DNA of 64,000 nt from Poriferisodalis sp965116245 (GTDB taxonomy: Bacteria; Actinomycetota; Acidimicrobiia; Acidimicrobiales; Poriferisodalaceae). Location: contig OZ220497.1 of NCBI GenBank assembly GCA_965116245.1, positions 2,170,001-2,234,000 on the forward strand, written 5' to 3'. Position numbers and translations under genes: made by a program. Positions 8,824 to 18,476 of this stretch are shown here, one piece after another; position 1 is the first letter of the stretch, and each line of letters begins with the position of its first letter. The notes beneath the pieces were generated by a model that saw nothing but the letters and a program-made list of their open reading frames with translations, searched no databases and was not told where the DNA came from.

Positions 8824-9237
8824 TCAGTCTCCCTTGATCTGGCGCATGAAAGTGGCGTTGTCGAAGTAGTCGCGCCAGAACGTGATGAGACCGTCGTTGA
8901 CCTCAAAGATGCCCATCACGGGCAGTTCAATCAGGCGGCCCGAACCGGTGTGGAAACGGTCGACTCGCTCGTTCATAACAGTGTTGTCGGTGCAGGTTTG
9001 GCGAAGGACCTCAAACTCAACAGGGCCAGCGCCGCCGAGCATAGGCGCGAGGAACTCTCGCATTTTGTCGCGGCCGTTCATGTCGCCGATCGGAACGTTG
9101 TCGTAGTACACGTCGTCGGCCACACAGTTCAGCGCCGCATCAAGGTCCTTGGCGTCAATGTGGGCAATGAACTTGTCAACAATCGCTGTCGGCGAGTCGC
9201 CTGAGTGCTCGTCTCCTGAGTGGTCTTTTTCTGGCAT
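8824..9237 (-). CDS. limonene-1,2-epoxide hydrolase family protein
   Basis: A 137-residue NTF2-like (SnoaL/LEH fold) protein. By my reading against limonene-1,2-epoxide hydrolase, the full active-site set is kept: Tyr45 and Asn47 (YYDNVP) match Tyr53/Asn55, Arg91 and Asp93 (NERVDRF) match Arg99/Asp101, and Asp123 (FWRDYFD) matches Asp132. So it probably adds water to an epoxide in the cytoplasm, giving a diol for the SDR encoded 7 bases downstream. I chose the ATG at 9237 (MPEKDHSGDEHSGDSP) because AAGGAG lies 10 bases upstream; the open frame to 9312 adds a non-family leader. HSGDEHSGD is a small duplication. An NTF2-like binding protein is the alternative. Confidence 0.8.
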   Translation of the reverse strand: MPEKDHSGDEHSGDSPTAIVDKFIAHIDAKDLDAALNCVADDVYYDNVPIGDMNGRDKMREFLAPMLGGAGPVEFEVLRQTCTDNTVMNERVDRFHTGSGRLIELPVMGIFEVNDGLITFWRDYFDNATFMRQIKGD

Positions 9238-9369
9238 GGATTTGCTACTCCTTGAATCAGACGGAAACCAGACGGCTCGCACATGAAGCCGCTGACCGCC
9301 ATGTACTAGCACGCCCGCTTAGCTTGCAGCCGAACAGCCCCCTGCATCTACTGAGGCTCACGGGCTCTA

Positions 9370-10800
9370 GTGTCGGTGCCTATGGGGAGTATGGACTCAG
9401 AGCAACAGCGTGAGCAAACCAAGCCGGGCAGACGCCTACTGGAGGGGATTCGGGTATTTGAGATCAGCATTGCGGTAGCAGCCCCCTGCTGCGGCAAAGC
9501 CATGGCGCACCATGGCGCTGAGGTTTTCAAGGTGGAAGCTCGCAGCTACCCCGACGTGGCACGTGCGTTCGGCTCGGCCTGGGCTCGAGACGCTGAGCTG
9601 GCCGACGTGTTCTGCGACACCAGTCCGTACGTACCGGAAATGTCGTCTGGCAAGCGTTCTGTGGGCCTTGAGCTGAAACTGCCAGACGCACTAGATGCAG
9701 CTAAGCGCCTGCTGGCTACATGTGACGTGTTCTTGACTAACTTCGCAGCTCCCGGCATAGCTGAACTCGGTCTGGACTACCCGTCGGTAGTTGAGGCGTC
9801 TCCCAACATCATCTATGCAGGCATGACCGGTTTTGGCGTCGACCCCAATATGCCCTACTACCCCTTCCGGGCGTTTGGTCCCAATCAGGCACCGCTGGTG
9901 GGATGGGATGCGCTGACTGGCTTCCCACATGAGGAGCCAGCCGGCATCCCGTCCATTGCGCCACCCGACTACATCGGTGGCCTGCACACCATGGCCGCAA
10001 TCATCACCGCGCTGCATGAACGTGACCGCACCGGCAAAGGCAGCTTTATTGATGTCAGCCAGCTTGAGACAACCGTGTCGTTCCTGGGCCCCTACTTGGT
10101 TGGTCAGGGTTTGGGTGTGCCTGAGCCGCACCGCAACGGCAACCGGGTGTCGTGGGCGGCTCCGGCTGGCATTTATCGGTGTGTTGGCGACGACCGTTGG
10201 GTGGCGTTGGAAGTGCCCAGCGATGAGGCGTGGCAGTCGCTAGCGGCACTACCAGAATGGGCATGCATCCCAGCTCACGATGGCAGCGGCCAGCCTGCCC
10301 TGTCGACATATCCGCACACCACACTCGCCGACCGCATAGCTCATCATGACGCAATCGACGCAGAACTAGCGAGCTGGACCGCGCGCCGTAGCCCAGCACA
10401 AGCAGCCGCGGAGCTACAGGAACTGGGCATCGCCGCCTATGAGGTGCTGGACCACCAGGGAGTGATGTCCGACGAACAGGTCCGCGACCGCCGTCCCTAC
10501 GCGGTAGCGCCGAGTCCGCGCCTAGGCCGAGACCTGTTCGTACGCAATCCCTTGCGAATGAGCCGAACGCCACCATTTGTTGCCCGGGCGGGTCCGAACA
10601 TGGGCGGTGACACTGCCGATGTGCTATCGGAGATCGGCTATTCGGCCAACGAGGTACAGCGTTTGGTCGCAGACGGTGCGGCTTTCACCGATGAGCGGCC
10701 TGAGACCGTCTTAGAACGCCCCTTTGATCGTTGGTATGAAACCGCTGGGTTCGCTGAGTTCTACGACGACGAGGGCAATGTGATTGGTGGCACCCAGTGA
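9370..10800 (+). CDS. CaiB/BaiF (class III) CoA-transferase
   Basis: A 476-residue family III CoA-transferase, moving CoA between a donor acyl-CoA and a carboxylic acid. The N-terminal Rossmann part reads LLEGIRVFEISIAVAAPCCGKAMAHHGAEVFKVE. YAGMTGFG and the catalytic Asp in GSFIDVSQLE follow, then NGNRVSWAAPAGIYRC and the C-terminal part. Several start codons (GTG 9370, GTG 9376, ATG 9382, ATG 9391) precede the conserved domain and none has a clearly best Shine-Dalgarno. The next CoA-transferase overlaps by 4 nt, so the two subunits are translationally coupled and may act as a heteromer. Confidence 0.88.
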   Translation: MSVPMGSMDSEQQREQTKPGRRLLEGIRVFEISIAVAAPCCGKAMAHHGAEVFKVEARSYPDVARAFGSAWARDAELADVFCDTSPYVPEMSSGKRSVGLELKLPDALDAAKRLLATCDVFLTNFAAPGIAELGLDYPSVVEASPNIIYAGMTGFGVDPNMPYYPFRAFGPNQAPLVGWDALTGFPHEEPAGIPSIAPPDYIGGLHTMAAIITALHERDRTGKGSFIDVSQLETTVSFLGPYLVGQGLGVPEPHRNGNRVSWAAPAGIYRCVGDDRWVALEVPSDEAWQSLAALPEWACIPAHDGSGQPALSTYPHTTLADRIAHHDAIDAELASWTARRSPAQAAAELQELGIAAYEVLDHQGVMSDEQVRDRRPYAVAPSPRLGRDLFVRNPLRMSRTPPFVARAGPNMGGDTADVLSEIGYSANEVQRLVADGAAFTDERPETVLERPFDRWYETAGFAEFYDDEGNVIGGTQ

Positions 10801-12137
10801 AGCCGGGAATTGTGAACCCAGCAACTGAGAGCCCAGAAGCAGCTCGCCAGGAAACTCTGGGCCCAGAAACAGGGGGCCAAGAGGCGCTCGGGGCAATGAC
10901 GCGGGGGAGTGGACCGTGGGGCGGAGCACGAGTGCTTGACTTCACCGGGCTAGCGGGTGCCTACGGAACCCGAGTCTGGGCGGCGCTTGGTGCGGACGTG
11001 ATCTGCGTGGAGCCGCCCGAAGGCAACCCCGTTCGACGTATGCCACCGCTAGCGCCAGGCCACGATGGCCCAGAAGCCAGCCTGTGGTGGGCCTACTACG
11101 GCGCTACCAAACGCAGCGTCGTGCAGGACCCCCACAGCGACGCCGAGGCGCTAGTGCGGCTGATCGGCTCCGCGGATGTCGTCCTCGACGACGCACCGCC
11201 GCAGGTGCAAGAGAGCTACCCGTGGCTAGCCGACATTGGCCAGGGCGGTCTTGGCGTGGCTGGCATCGTCGAGCGATTTCCGCATTTGACGTGGGTGTCG
11301 ATCACACCGTTTGGCATGACTGGGCCGCGTCGTAGTTGGCGGTCGTCCAATCTCATTGGCTGGGCTTCGTGCGGGTTGGCATCCACGGTTGGATTCCCGC
11401 ACGGCCCGCCACTGACGCCAGCAGGAGAAATCGGCGTGCTGTTGCATGCGGCGTCGCTGCATGCCGTAATCGGTTCAATGATGTCGCTGCGAGCACGAAA
11501 CCTCGCGGCGCCAAGTGAGCCGCCGTTGGGTCAGCTAATCGATCTCTCGCTGCAGGAGGTGGGGCTGTGGCTGTCGCCCGAGACGGGCGTGCCATTGTTC
11601 TTGGACGATCAGGTGCCGCGGCCGCGAGCTGGCAATCGGCGTCCTGTCACGAGCCCGATGGGCCTCTATCCAGCCGCCGACGGCCATGTGGCGATCATCG
11701 CGATCCAGCCGACGCACTGGAACGCGGTGGCCCAGTGGGTTCACGAGGTGACAGGAAACGAGGGCATTCTCGACGAGATATTCGTTGACATCGTGGTGCG
11801 CCGAGAGGCCCTAGAAGCAGTGGACGCATGGGTGGAGGAGCTGACCACGCAGTTCACCAAACAGGAGCTGTTCGTAGAGGGGCAGCGTCGCCGCATCCCG
11901 ATCACGCCAGTCAACACGGTAGGAGACTTGCGCCACGACCCGCATCTTGATGCTGTCGGTTGGTGGCGAACTGAGCAGCACCCGGTCCTCGGCAGTTTCA
12001 CTGTGCCTGGATCGCCGTTCACAACCGACAGCGACTGGTGGGCTTGGCAGCGGGCGCCGTTGCTCGGCGAGCACACCACAGAAGTGTTGGACGCACTCTC
12101 TGACCCGGAACAGGGTGCGGATAAGGCTGCGGGCTAG
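10797..12137 (+). CDS. CaiB/BaiF (class III) CoA-transferase, second subunit
   Basis: A 446-residue class III CoA-transferase starting with GTG inside the GTGA overlap with the upstream paralogue. ARVLDFTGLAGAYGTRVWAALGAD is the family opening, preceded by about 40 low-complexity residues rich in Pro, Glu and Gly. The catalytic Asp is in GQLIDLSLQE and NRRPVTSPMGLYPAADGHVAI follows. The substrate-loop sequences differ from the upstream copy, consistent with a two-subunit enzyme rather than a simple duplicate. The 15-bp tandem array at 12161 begins just after its stop codon. Confidence 0.88.
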   Translation: MKPGIVNPATESPEAARQETLGPETGGQEALGAMTRGSGPWGGARVLDFTGLAGAYGTRVWAALGADVICVEPPEGNPVRRMPPLAPGHDGPEASLWWAYYGATKRSVVQDPHSDAEALVRLIGSADVVLDDAPPQVQESYPWLADIGQGGLGVAGIVERFPHLTWVSITPFGMTGPRRSWRSSNLIGWASCGLASTVGFPHGPPLTPAGEIGVLLHAASLHAVIGSMMSLRARNLAAPSEPPLGQLIDLSLQEVGLWLSPETGVPLFLDDQVPRPRAGNRRPVTSPMGLYPAADGHVAIIAIQPTHWNAVAQWVHEVTGNEGILDEIFVDIVVRREALEAVDAWVEELTTQFTKQELFVEGQRRRIPITPVNTVGDLRHDPHLDAVGWWRTEQHPVLGSFTVPGSPFTTDSDWWAWQRAPLLGEHTTEVLDALSDPEQGADKAAG

Positions 12138-12160
12138 GCAAACGCAGGCTTGGTGCATTC

Positions 12161-12268
12161 ACTGGGTTGCCGTCACTGGGCTACTGTAGCTGGGCTGCTG
12201 TTACTGGGCTGCTGTTACTGGGCTTCTGCTATTGGGCTGCTGTCACTGGGCGGTAGTCACCGGGTTGT
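12161..12268. repeat. imperfect 15-bp tandem array between convergent genes
   Basis: About seven imperfect copies of a unit like gctgctgttactggg fill the gap between the CoA-transferase (ends 12137) and the convergent MOSC gene (ends 12271). No gene is supported here. Two adjacent copies are identical. Confidence 0.8.
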
Positions 12269-12270
12269 TG

Positions 12271-13230
12271 CTAGTAGCTGGCTCGTTCCCCAGTGGGCGG
12301 CTCCAGTAGCGGCGGGCCGGTGGCTGAGACAGTTACCGGATCACCGAGCGACAACGTGACGTTTTCGGGATCAATAGTGCAAGCGATGCCAAAAATGGCG
12401 TTGCCTTCCAGCATTGACCGCATTCCTGGCGAGTGCCCTGGCGCGTCCGAGCACCAACGGTGTTTGCGCAACACCAATGCGGGCTCGCGGTAGCGCTCGC
12501 CGGTGTCCTGATCGATCTGAGGCACCGCGCAGCGCGGCCACGCCACACGGGTGGCCAACTGAGCCGGGCCGACCGAAAACTCCGTCCAAGTGTCCTCCGA
12601 CCAAGCTGGATCGGCACTGACAATGAGGTTTGCGCGAAAGCGCTCCATTCCAAAAGGCTCGATCGCCCTGGCCACCAAGTCTTCGAGCGAAGCTGTGTTG
12701 GCGACCAGCACCGGAGCCGCGTCGGCGAATCCAGTCACGCGACCTCGAAACAGGCGGACCGGGCGGGAAGACTCAGGGGTCAACGCTACGAGTCTGACCG
12801 CAAAGCCGAGTACCTCGCTGAAGAAATCAGCGGCTTCGTCGCCCGCGTCAGCGCATGCCACCTCGTCACCTATCAGAGCATGGACCGTGACATCGTTTAC
12901 GTCGGGTCGCCGCACCCCAATGGTGCCGACGCCGGGTTCACTGATCGTTAGCCCGCCGTCGGTGGGAAGCACGGCGACCGTGGCGAGTGCTGCTGAGCGA
13001 CGTTGCGTGACAGCCTGTCCAAGCGCGTCGTCCTCTTGGGGAACTGTGACCACTTGCCACGCGCGATCGCCTTCAAGCCCGGTCGCTGAGACAGTTGTTG
13101 AGGCCAACTCAACGCGGCGACAGCCCTTGATGGGGTAAACGGCAATGCCAGCAAGCGTGCCGACGTGCTCACCGTTGCTTTGGTGACCCGCGTCGCGTTC
13201 GGATTCGCTGTCTGGATGGTTCATGGCCAT
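12271..13230 (-). CDS. MOSC-domain protein, YcbX/mARC type
   Basis: A 319-residue protein with an N-terminal MOSC beta-barrel (GIAVYPIKGCRRVELASTTV) and a C-terminal MOSC domain (RFRANLIVSADPAW, RCAVPQIDQDTGERY). MOSC proteins carry molybdenum cofactor or sulfur through a conserved Cys, here the Cys of WPRCAVPQID. YcbX and mARC relatives reduce N-hydroxylated compounds. There is no C-terminal 2Fe-2S domain, so a separate electron donor would be needed. The ATG at 13230 is followed by a hydrophilic leader. It is convergent with the CoA-transferase and unlinked to Mo-cofactor genes; the only molybdoenzyme in the window lies at 28.6 kb. Confidence 0.85.
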   Translation of the reverse strand: MAMNHPDSESERDAGHQSNGEHVGTLAGIAVYPIKGCRRVELASTTVSATGLEGDRAWQVVTVPQEDDALGQAVTQRRSAALATVAVLPTDGGLTISEPGVGTIGVRRPDVNDVTVHALIGDEVACADAGDEAADFFSEVLGFAVRLVALTPESSRPVRLFRGRVTGFADAAPVLVANTASLEDLVARAIEPFGMERFRANLIVSADPAWSEDTWTEFSVGPAQLATRVAWPRCAVPQIDQDTGERYREPALVLRKHRWCSDAPGHSPGMRSMLEGNAIFGIACTIDPENVTLSLGDPVTVSATGPPLLEPPTGERASY

Positions 13231-13292
13231 GCTTGAACCCTATTGCTGCCAATGCGGATGTGCCCGTGCTCGTGAGCTTGTGGCGCCTGGCG

Positions 13293-15209
13293 TTAGGTCT
13301 CCTCCTGGAAACTCACTAGCACCTGATTGGCTTCCACAGCGTCAGCGGGATTGCAGTGGACTTCAGCTACGACGCCAGCCCCGCTTGCGCTAAGCGAGTG
13401 AAGCATCTTCATGGCCTCCACCACCACAATTGTGTCTCCTGCCGCTACGACATCGCCCCGAGTCACCTTCACCTCAACTACCACAGCGGGAAATGGCGCG
13501 GCTATTGCGTTCAGCGCACCCGTGTCGGCAGTGGCGGCGTGAGCCCAGGCCTCGGAGCGCTCCGGCACCTCAAAGGTGACGGTGTGTCCCTTGATGTTGA
13601 CCGCCACCGCATCAAGCGTCGCATCGATGATATGCGCTGCACCGGAGCTTTCGGCGATTGCTTCGGCAGACACCTCGTGCAGTTCCCCGGCGGCATCCCG
13701 CAAAACCGCCACAGCTTGCGAAGTGTGGGGCGTGAGACGAAAGTCCCACAGTGTCGCCCACGGACTGCCTAGCTCTCCACCGCGTGCCTTGTCTCCGACG
13801 CGTGCCTTGCGCGCATGAGCGAGCCAAGATGCCGCCGCAGCGGCAGACGCGTCAGCGCTTGAGGGTGGGGCGGGAATCTCATCGGCTCCAAGCGCATCAA
13901 GCACATTCGTGGTGATTGTGCCAGCCCGCAGCGCAGGCTGGTCAACCAGCCAACGCAAAAAGCCGGCATTCGTCGGAACCGGCCCCACCACCAGCCGGTC
14001 CAGCGCGTCTCTCAATGCATTTAGCGCAGCGGGTCGGTCTGCACCTGTTGCGACGAGCTTTGCCAGCATCGGGTCGTAGTACGGCGAGACCTCGCTACCG
14101 GCAGTCACTGCTGTGTCCCAGCGAACGCCATCGGGTACCGAAACGCACGTGACGCGCCCCGCTCGGGGAGTGAAGCCGTCACGGGGGTCTTCGGCATTGA
14201 TGCGGGCTTCGATGCTGTGGCCAGCAAAGCAAACCTGCTCTTGGCCGAACCCCAGAGGTTCGCCCACAGCGACTCGCAACTGGAGCTCCACTAGGTCCAA
14301 GCCGGTGATCTGCTCGGTAACTGGGTGCTCAACTTGTAGACGCGTGTTCATCTCCAAGAAGTAGAACTCGCCGCTGACGGCATCAACGATGAACTCAACC
14401 GTTCCAGCGTTGTCGTAGCCGATGTGGCACGCCAAAGCGACCGCGGCCTGGTGCAGCCCGTCGCGAGTTTCGGTAGCAAGGTTCGGTGCTGGGGCCTCCT
14501 CAACCAGCTTCTGGTAGCGACGTTGGGAGGAACAATCGCGGGTGCCAAGATGAATCACATCGCCGTGGCGGTCTCCTACTACCTGCACCTCTACGTGGCG
14601 TGGCCGCTGAATGTAACGCTCGACGATCATTCGGTCATCGCCAAACGAGCGCTGCGCCTCGGTGCGAGCGTCGCTCAGCGCCGCCTCAAACTCTGTGGCC
14701 GAGCGAACGATCCGGATGCCTTTGCCGCCGCCACCGGCGGAGGCCTTGACCATCACTGGGAAACCAATCTCGGCCGCGACCTGCGCTAGGTCGTCCTGGC
14801 TGGTGTCGGGCCTCGTGCCCGGAATTGTGGGTACCCCCGATGCCTGCGCTAGCGAACGGGCTTCGATCTTGGCGCCCATAGCAGCAATAGCGTCCGGATT
14901 TGGACCCACCCAAACCAGACCTCGTTCAATGACCGCTCGCGCGAAAGCCGCGTTTTCCGACAGGAATCCGTAACCGGGATGCACTGCGTCGGCGCCTGTT
15001 TGTGCAGCGGCATCCAGCAGTGCGTCAACGTTGAGATAGGAATGCTCCAGCGCGGCCGGGCCTATGCAGCGGGATTCATCTGCGTCGCCCACGAAGGGCG
15101 CCCCCCGGTCGGGTTCAGCCCAAACTGCAACGGTTCGCCAGCCCAGCCGACGTGCCGTGGCGAACACCCGGCTAGCAATCTCTCCCCGGTTGGCGACCAG
15201 CAGTTTCAT
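13293..15209 (-). CDS. acyl-CoA carboxylase alpha subunit (biotin carboxylase plus biotin carrier)
   Basis: A 638-residue subunit that carboxylates its own biotin with ATP and bicarbonate. MKLLVANRGEIASRVF opens the biotin carboxylase domain, the ATP-grasp glycine loop is KASAGGGGKGIRIV, RDCSSQRRYQKLVEEAPAP and EMNTRLQVEHPVTE are diagnostic, and the carrier domain ends with VEAMKML (biotinyl Lys601). The BC, linker and BCCP layout matches 3-methylcrotonyl-, geranyl- and propionyl-CoA carboxylases. I chose the ATG at 15209 because it starts exactly at the conserved MKLLVANRGEIA; a 69-codon open extension upstream has no family similarity. It follows the beta-subunit gene by 89 bp on the same strand. 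Confidence 0.92.
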   Translation of the reverse strand: MKLLVANRGEIASRVFATARRLGWRTVAVWAEPDRGAPFVGDADESRCIGPAALEHSYLNVDALLDAAAQTGADAVHPGYGFLSENAAFARAVIERGLVWVGPNPDAIAAMGAKIEARSLAQASGVPTIPGTRPDTSQDDLAQVAAEIGFPVMVKASAGGGGKGIRIVRSATEFEAALSDARTEAQRSFGDDRMIVERYIQRPRHVEVQVVGDRHGDVIHLGTRDCSSQRRYQKLVEEAPAPNLATETRDGLHQAAVALACHIGYDNAGTVEFIVDAVSGEFYFLEMNTRLQVEHPVTEQITGLDLVELQLRVAVGEPLGFGQEQVCFAGHSIEARINAEDPRDGFTPRAGRVTCVSVPDGVRWDTAVTAGSEVSPYYDPMLAKLVATGADRPAALNALRDALDRLVVGPVPTNAGFLRWLVDQPALRAGTITTNVLDALGADEIPAPPSSADASAAAAASWLAHARKARVGDKARGGELGSPWATLWDFRLTPHTSQAVAVLRDAAGELHEVSAEAIAESSGAAHIIDATLDAVAVNIKGHTVTFEVPERSEAWAHAATADTGALNAIAAPFPAVVVEVKVTRGDVVAAGDTIVVVEAMKMLHSLSASGAGVVAEVHCNPADAVEANQVLVSFQEET

Positions 15210-15298
15210 GGTATTGGACCTTGCTTTAGCTGTCGAAGACACAGTCGCTCTAGGACTGGGCCATGGAAGTCGGGACGCTTCGCGGACGCAGCCTTGAG

Positions 15299-16936
15299 CT
15301 ACATCCGGTACACGATGCCGCCCCCGGTGGCGGGGGCATCCTGGCGGGCCGCCAATGCCAGACACAGCCCGAGTGCGTCGCGAGTGTGAACGGGATCTAT
15401 GAGTCCGTCGTCCCACAGGCGCGCTGTGGCGTAGTACGGGTCACTTTGGCGTTCGTACTGGTCGGCCACTTCTGCGCGCATCGCCGCGATCTCCTCTTCG
15501 GTTGTTTCCGCGCCGCGCATCCCTGCCAATCTGATGTCAACAAGAACGGTCTGGGCTGTTTCGGCTGACATCGTCGCGATACGGCTGTTGGGCCAAGCGA
15601 ACAAGAAACGTGGATTGAAGCCCCGCCCGCACATGCCGTAGTTACCGGCGCCGTAGGAGCCGCCTATTAGCACCGTGTAGCGGGGCACGGTGGCATTCGC
15701 TACAGCGGCGACCATTTTGGCTCCGTGCTTGGCTATGCCAGCAGCTTCGGAGTCGCTGCCCACCATGTAACCAGTGGTGTTCTGCAAGAAAAGCAGAGGC
15801 ACCCGTCGCTGCTCGCATAGTTCAATGAAATGAGCTGCCTTGAGAGCGTCTGAGGAGAAGATGATTCCGTTGTTGGCTACGACACCGACAAGATGACCCC
15901 AGATGCGAACGAAGCCGCAGGCGATGTGTTCGCCCCAGTCCGGCTTGAACTCCGCGAACCGAGATCCGTCAACTAGCCGAGCAATGACCTCACGTGCATC
16001 AAAACCAATACGATCGTCGGCCGAGATCACGCCATAAATCTCAGCGGCGTCATAGGTCGGCGGTTGCGGTTCTTCCCAGGACAACCAACCCTCGCGATGA
16101 TCGACCAGCCGCTGGTTGGATGCTGCGCATAGCTCGCGCAGCTTGCCGTAGGCCGTACGTTCATCGGGCGCCATGTAGTCGGAAACGCCCGAAACGCGTG
16201 TGTGCAACGCAGCTCCACCCAAGTCGTCGGGTTCGATTATCTCGCCTAGGGCCGCTTTCACGATTGGAGGGCCGCCTAGGTAGATGCGGCCGATGCCCGA
16301 CACCATGATGACTTCGTCACTCAACGCTGGCACGTACGCTCCGCCAGCGGTGCAGCCGCCCAGCACCACCGAAATCTGCGGCAGACCCTGAGCTGACAGG
16401 CGCGCTTGTCGGTAGAAGCTCCCACCGAAATGGTCCTTGTCGGGAAAGATGTCGTCTTGCAGCGGCAAGAAGGCTCCGCCGGAGTCCACCAGGTAGATCA
16501 CGCCGAGGCCGTTTTCGGCGGCGATGTCCTGAGCTCGGACATGCTTTTTGATGCTGATCGGTAGCAGCGAGCCACCCTTCACCGTGGCGTCGTTAGCGAT
16601 GAACATCCAAGGCACACCGCAGACCACCCCGATACCGGTCACAATGCCAGCACCCGGAGCGCTGTTGTCGTACATCTCCCAGCCCGCCAACGTGGACAAC
16701 TCCAAGAATGGCGTGCCGACATCGCACACCAGGTCGATCCGGTCCCGGGGCAGAATCTTGCCTCTGGCGTGGTGCCGCTCAATGGAGCGCGCCCTGCCGG
16801 ACCCGCCCGAAATCGCGAACTCCTGCCGGTCGCGCAGCACCTCAAGCAGGCTGGTGTAGGCAGCCGTGTTGCACTGATAACTGTCGCTGTCGCGTTCTAT
16901 GCGGCTCTCAAAGCGTCTCATCGGCAGGCGGTACAC
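15299..16936 (-). CDS. acyl-CoA carboxylase beta (carboxyltransferase) subunit, MccB/geranyl-CoA type
   Basis: A 545-residue crotonase-fold carboxyltransferase that passes CO2 from biotin to an acyl-CoA. GARSIERHHARGKILPRDRID-like and GGCTAGGAYVPALSDE motifs, VDSGGAFLPLQDDIFPDKDHFGG and NTTGYMVG place it with 3-methylcrotonyl-CoA and geranyl-CoA carboxylases rather than propionyl- or acetyl-CoA carboxylases. The substrate choice between those two cannot be read by eye. In the C-terminal half MSAETAQTVL replaces the usual MGGEQAA, a local divergence near the acyl pocket. The GTG at 16936 or the ATG five codons later (MRRFESR) could be the start. It is cotranscribed with the alpha subunit. Confidence 0.9.
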   Translation of the reverse strand: MYRLPMRRFESRIERDSDSYQCNTAAYTSLLEVLRDRQEFAISGGSGRARSIERHHARGKILPRDRIDLVCDVGTPFLELSTLAGWEMYDNSAPGAGIVTGIGVVCGVPWMFIANDATVKGGSLLPISIKKHVRAQDIAAENGLGVIYLVDSGGAFLPLQDDIFPDKDHFGGSFYRQARLSAQGLPQISVVLGGCTAGGAYVPALSDEVIMVSGIGRIYLGGPPIVKAALGEIIEPDDLGGAALHTRVSGVSDYMAPDERTAYGKLRELCAASNQRLVDHREGWLSWEEPQPPTYDAAEIYGVISADDRIGFDAREVIARLVDGSRFAEFKPDWGEHIACGFVRIWGHLVGVVANNGIIFSSDALKAAHFIELCEQRRVPLLFLQNTTGYMVGSDSEAAGIAKHGAKMVAAVANATVPRYTVLIGGSYGAGNYGMCGRGFNPRFLFAWPNSRIATMSAETAQTVLVDIRLAGMRGAETTEEEIAAMRAEVADQYERQSDPYYATARLWDDGLIDPVHTRDALGLCLALAARQDAPATGGGIVYRM

Positions 16937-17111
16937 CTCATCAGTGCCCTCGGGATCGGGGACCTCGGGTCGCGCAAGATCGTAGGGGGCGCGCCGCGGA
17001 TACTGGCTGGCGAGAAAGCGCAGACAAGAAGCGTGTACCCAAAAGGCCGGTGTGTGAAGGTTTGCAGCGAATAGCCACAGCTCCGATCACAAGAGCTAAA
17101 CGAGCCATCTC

Positions 17112-18377
17112 TCAGAAGTTCGGGTCGCCTGCGTCGAGGCCGAGCAGCACTCTTCCCGCAGTGTCCATCTGATGACTGCCGACCATGAAGTGGCCCGCCA
17201 CAGCTCTGACATCGCTCAGTAAGCCACCGAGTGGCGAAGACGTGAAGTTGGCGGTACTACCCGCCGCGTTCGCCAGCGTCGCAACCGCGGCGATGCAGTT
17301 TTGCACGCTCCATGAACACGCCAGGCGCGCCCGGGCGTGAAGGGTTGGTGCCACCTCACCGTGGGATGTGGCGGTGTCCCAGACTTCCTCCAGCGCTTCG
17401 GCCACGAAAGAGCGTCCAGCGGCTGCGAGTGCCATGGCGCGGGCTATGGCGCCTTGTGCCTCTGGCCGGTTGGCCAATGCCGAGCGCTGAAACAGTGGTG
17501 TCTTGGTGTTAGCCAGTTGGGTGAACTCTGCGATCGCTCGGTGTGCGATGCCCGTCGCTACACCAGTCTTCGGAAACGGGAAACGCAGTCCTGCCGGTAG
17601 GCGATACCAAGGGTGTTCGCTGGATTTGGGTAGGGACAAGTTCTCAACCACCGATGCCATATCGTCGGGGACGAAGTGATCGGTCAGGACCACATCATGG
17701 CTACCTGTGCCGCGCAGACCCACTGTGTGCCATGTGTCCTCAATTGAGGTCGCATCGGCCGGAGTCAGCACGAAGCACAGCGGCCTGGGACGAGCGCCCT
17801 CAACTAAACCCACCAGCACCCACCAGTCGGCCACGGTGCAACCGCTCACGAATGGCCACCGGCCATTGATAGTCCAGCCACCCTTGGTAGGCCTCGCTTG
17901 TCCCTTGGGCACTCCGGAGCCCGCTATCACTGCGTTCGGATTAGCCGCGTAGAAGTTCGCCACAGTTGTAGGTTCGTGGTGTGCTGCGAATATCTCCGCT
18001 TCCTCGTTGCAGGTCATGGCTACCCAGCCGGTTGACGGGTGTTCGTAGGCGATTCGTCGGGTGTACTCAATGAACTCAGCGGGGTGGCAGCCGACGCCAC
18101 CAAGCCCGCTCGGTACCAGTAGGCGCATTAGGCCAAGCCCGGCTAGCTCGCCAACAACATCGGCGTCCGGGTTGCGCATAGCGTCGCTGCGTGCGCCGCA
18201 GGCTCGGACTCGGGCGAGCAGGTCGTCGGTCAGCTCAGGTGGCGGTCGGCGTCGCCAAGGCGCTGTATTGCCGAGATTCGGGCTGCCAATATTCGGGCCG
18301 CCAAGCTTCGGGCTGTCGACTAACTCGCCGTCAGCACTTTCGACAAACTGGCTATCAGCCCGTTGGCTGTCGACCAT
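17112..18377 (-). CDS. acyl-CoA-dehydrogenase-fold flavoprotein (HsaA/DszC-like monooxygenase)
   Basis: A 421-residue protein with the three-domain acyl-CoA dehydrogenase fold but C-terminal similarity to the group D flavin monooxygenases (HsaA, HpaB-like hydroxylases, DszC), which use reduced flavin from a partner reductase to hydroxylate aromatic or steroid substrates. Visible blocks are LVPSGLGGVGCHP, STGWVAMTCNEEAE, GWTINGRWPFVSGC, RGTGSHDVVLTDHFVPDD and FTSSPLGGLLSDVRAVAGHFMV. The first ~40 residues are repeat-like (DSQ, GSP/NLG units). The stop lies 175 bp upstream of the carboxylase beta start on the same strand, so an operon is possible. No flavin reductase is adjacent. Confidence 0.75.
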   Translation of the reverse strand: MVDSQRADSQFVESADGELVDSPKLGGPNIGSPNLGNTAPWRRRPPPELTDDLLARVRACGARSDAMRNPDADVVGELAGLGLMRLLVPSGLGGVGCHPAEFIEYTRRIAYEHPSTGWVAMTCNEEAEIFAAHHEPTTVANFYAANPNAVIAGSGVPKGQARPTKGGWTINGRWPFVSGCTVADWWVLVGLVEGARPRPLCFVLTPADATSIEDTWHTVGLRGTGSHDVVLTDHFVPDDMASVVENLSLPKSSEHPWYRLPAGLRFPFPKTGVATGIAHRAIAEFTQLANTKTPLFQRSALANRPEAQGAIARAMALAAAGRSFVAEALEEVWDTATSHGEVAPTLHARARLACSWSVQNCIAAVATLANAAGSTANFTSSPLGGLLSDVRAVAGHFMVGSHQMDTAGRVLLGLDAGDPNF

Positions 18378-18476
18378 GTCTGCAAGCTAACCGCAGCTCG
18401 TTGGGCCTGGCCTGCGTATTGTCGCATGGCGCTGCACTCAGCAACGACTGTGGCTGTGACTCTCTAGGGAAGCGCC

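Noticed and set aside
12138..12270. Small Leu/Gly/Trp-rich peptide from the 15-bp array
   Set aside because: It is the translation of a tandem repeat, extends into the convergent MOSC gene, and lacks a ribosome site.
15210..15416. Longer N-terminus for the carboxylase alpha subunit
   Set aside because: The open frame continues upstream, but the family begins exactly at MKLLVANRGEIA and the extension overlaps the beta-subunit end.
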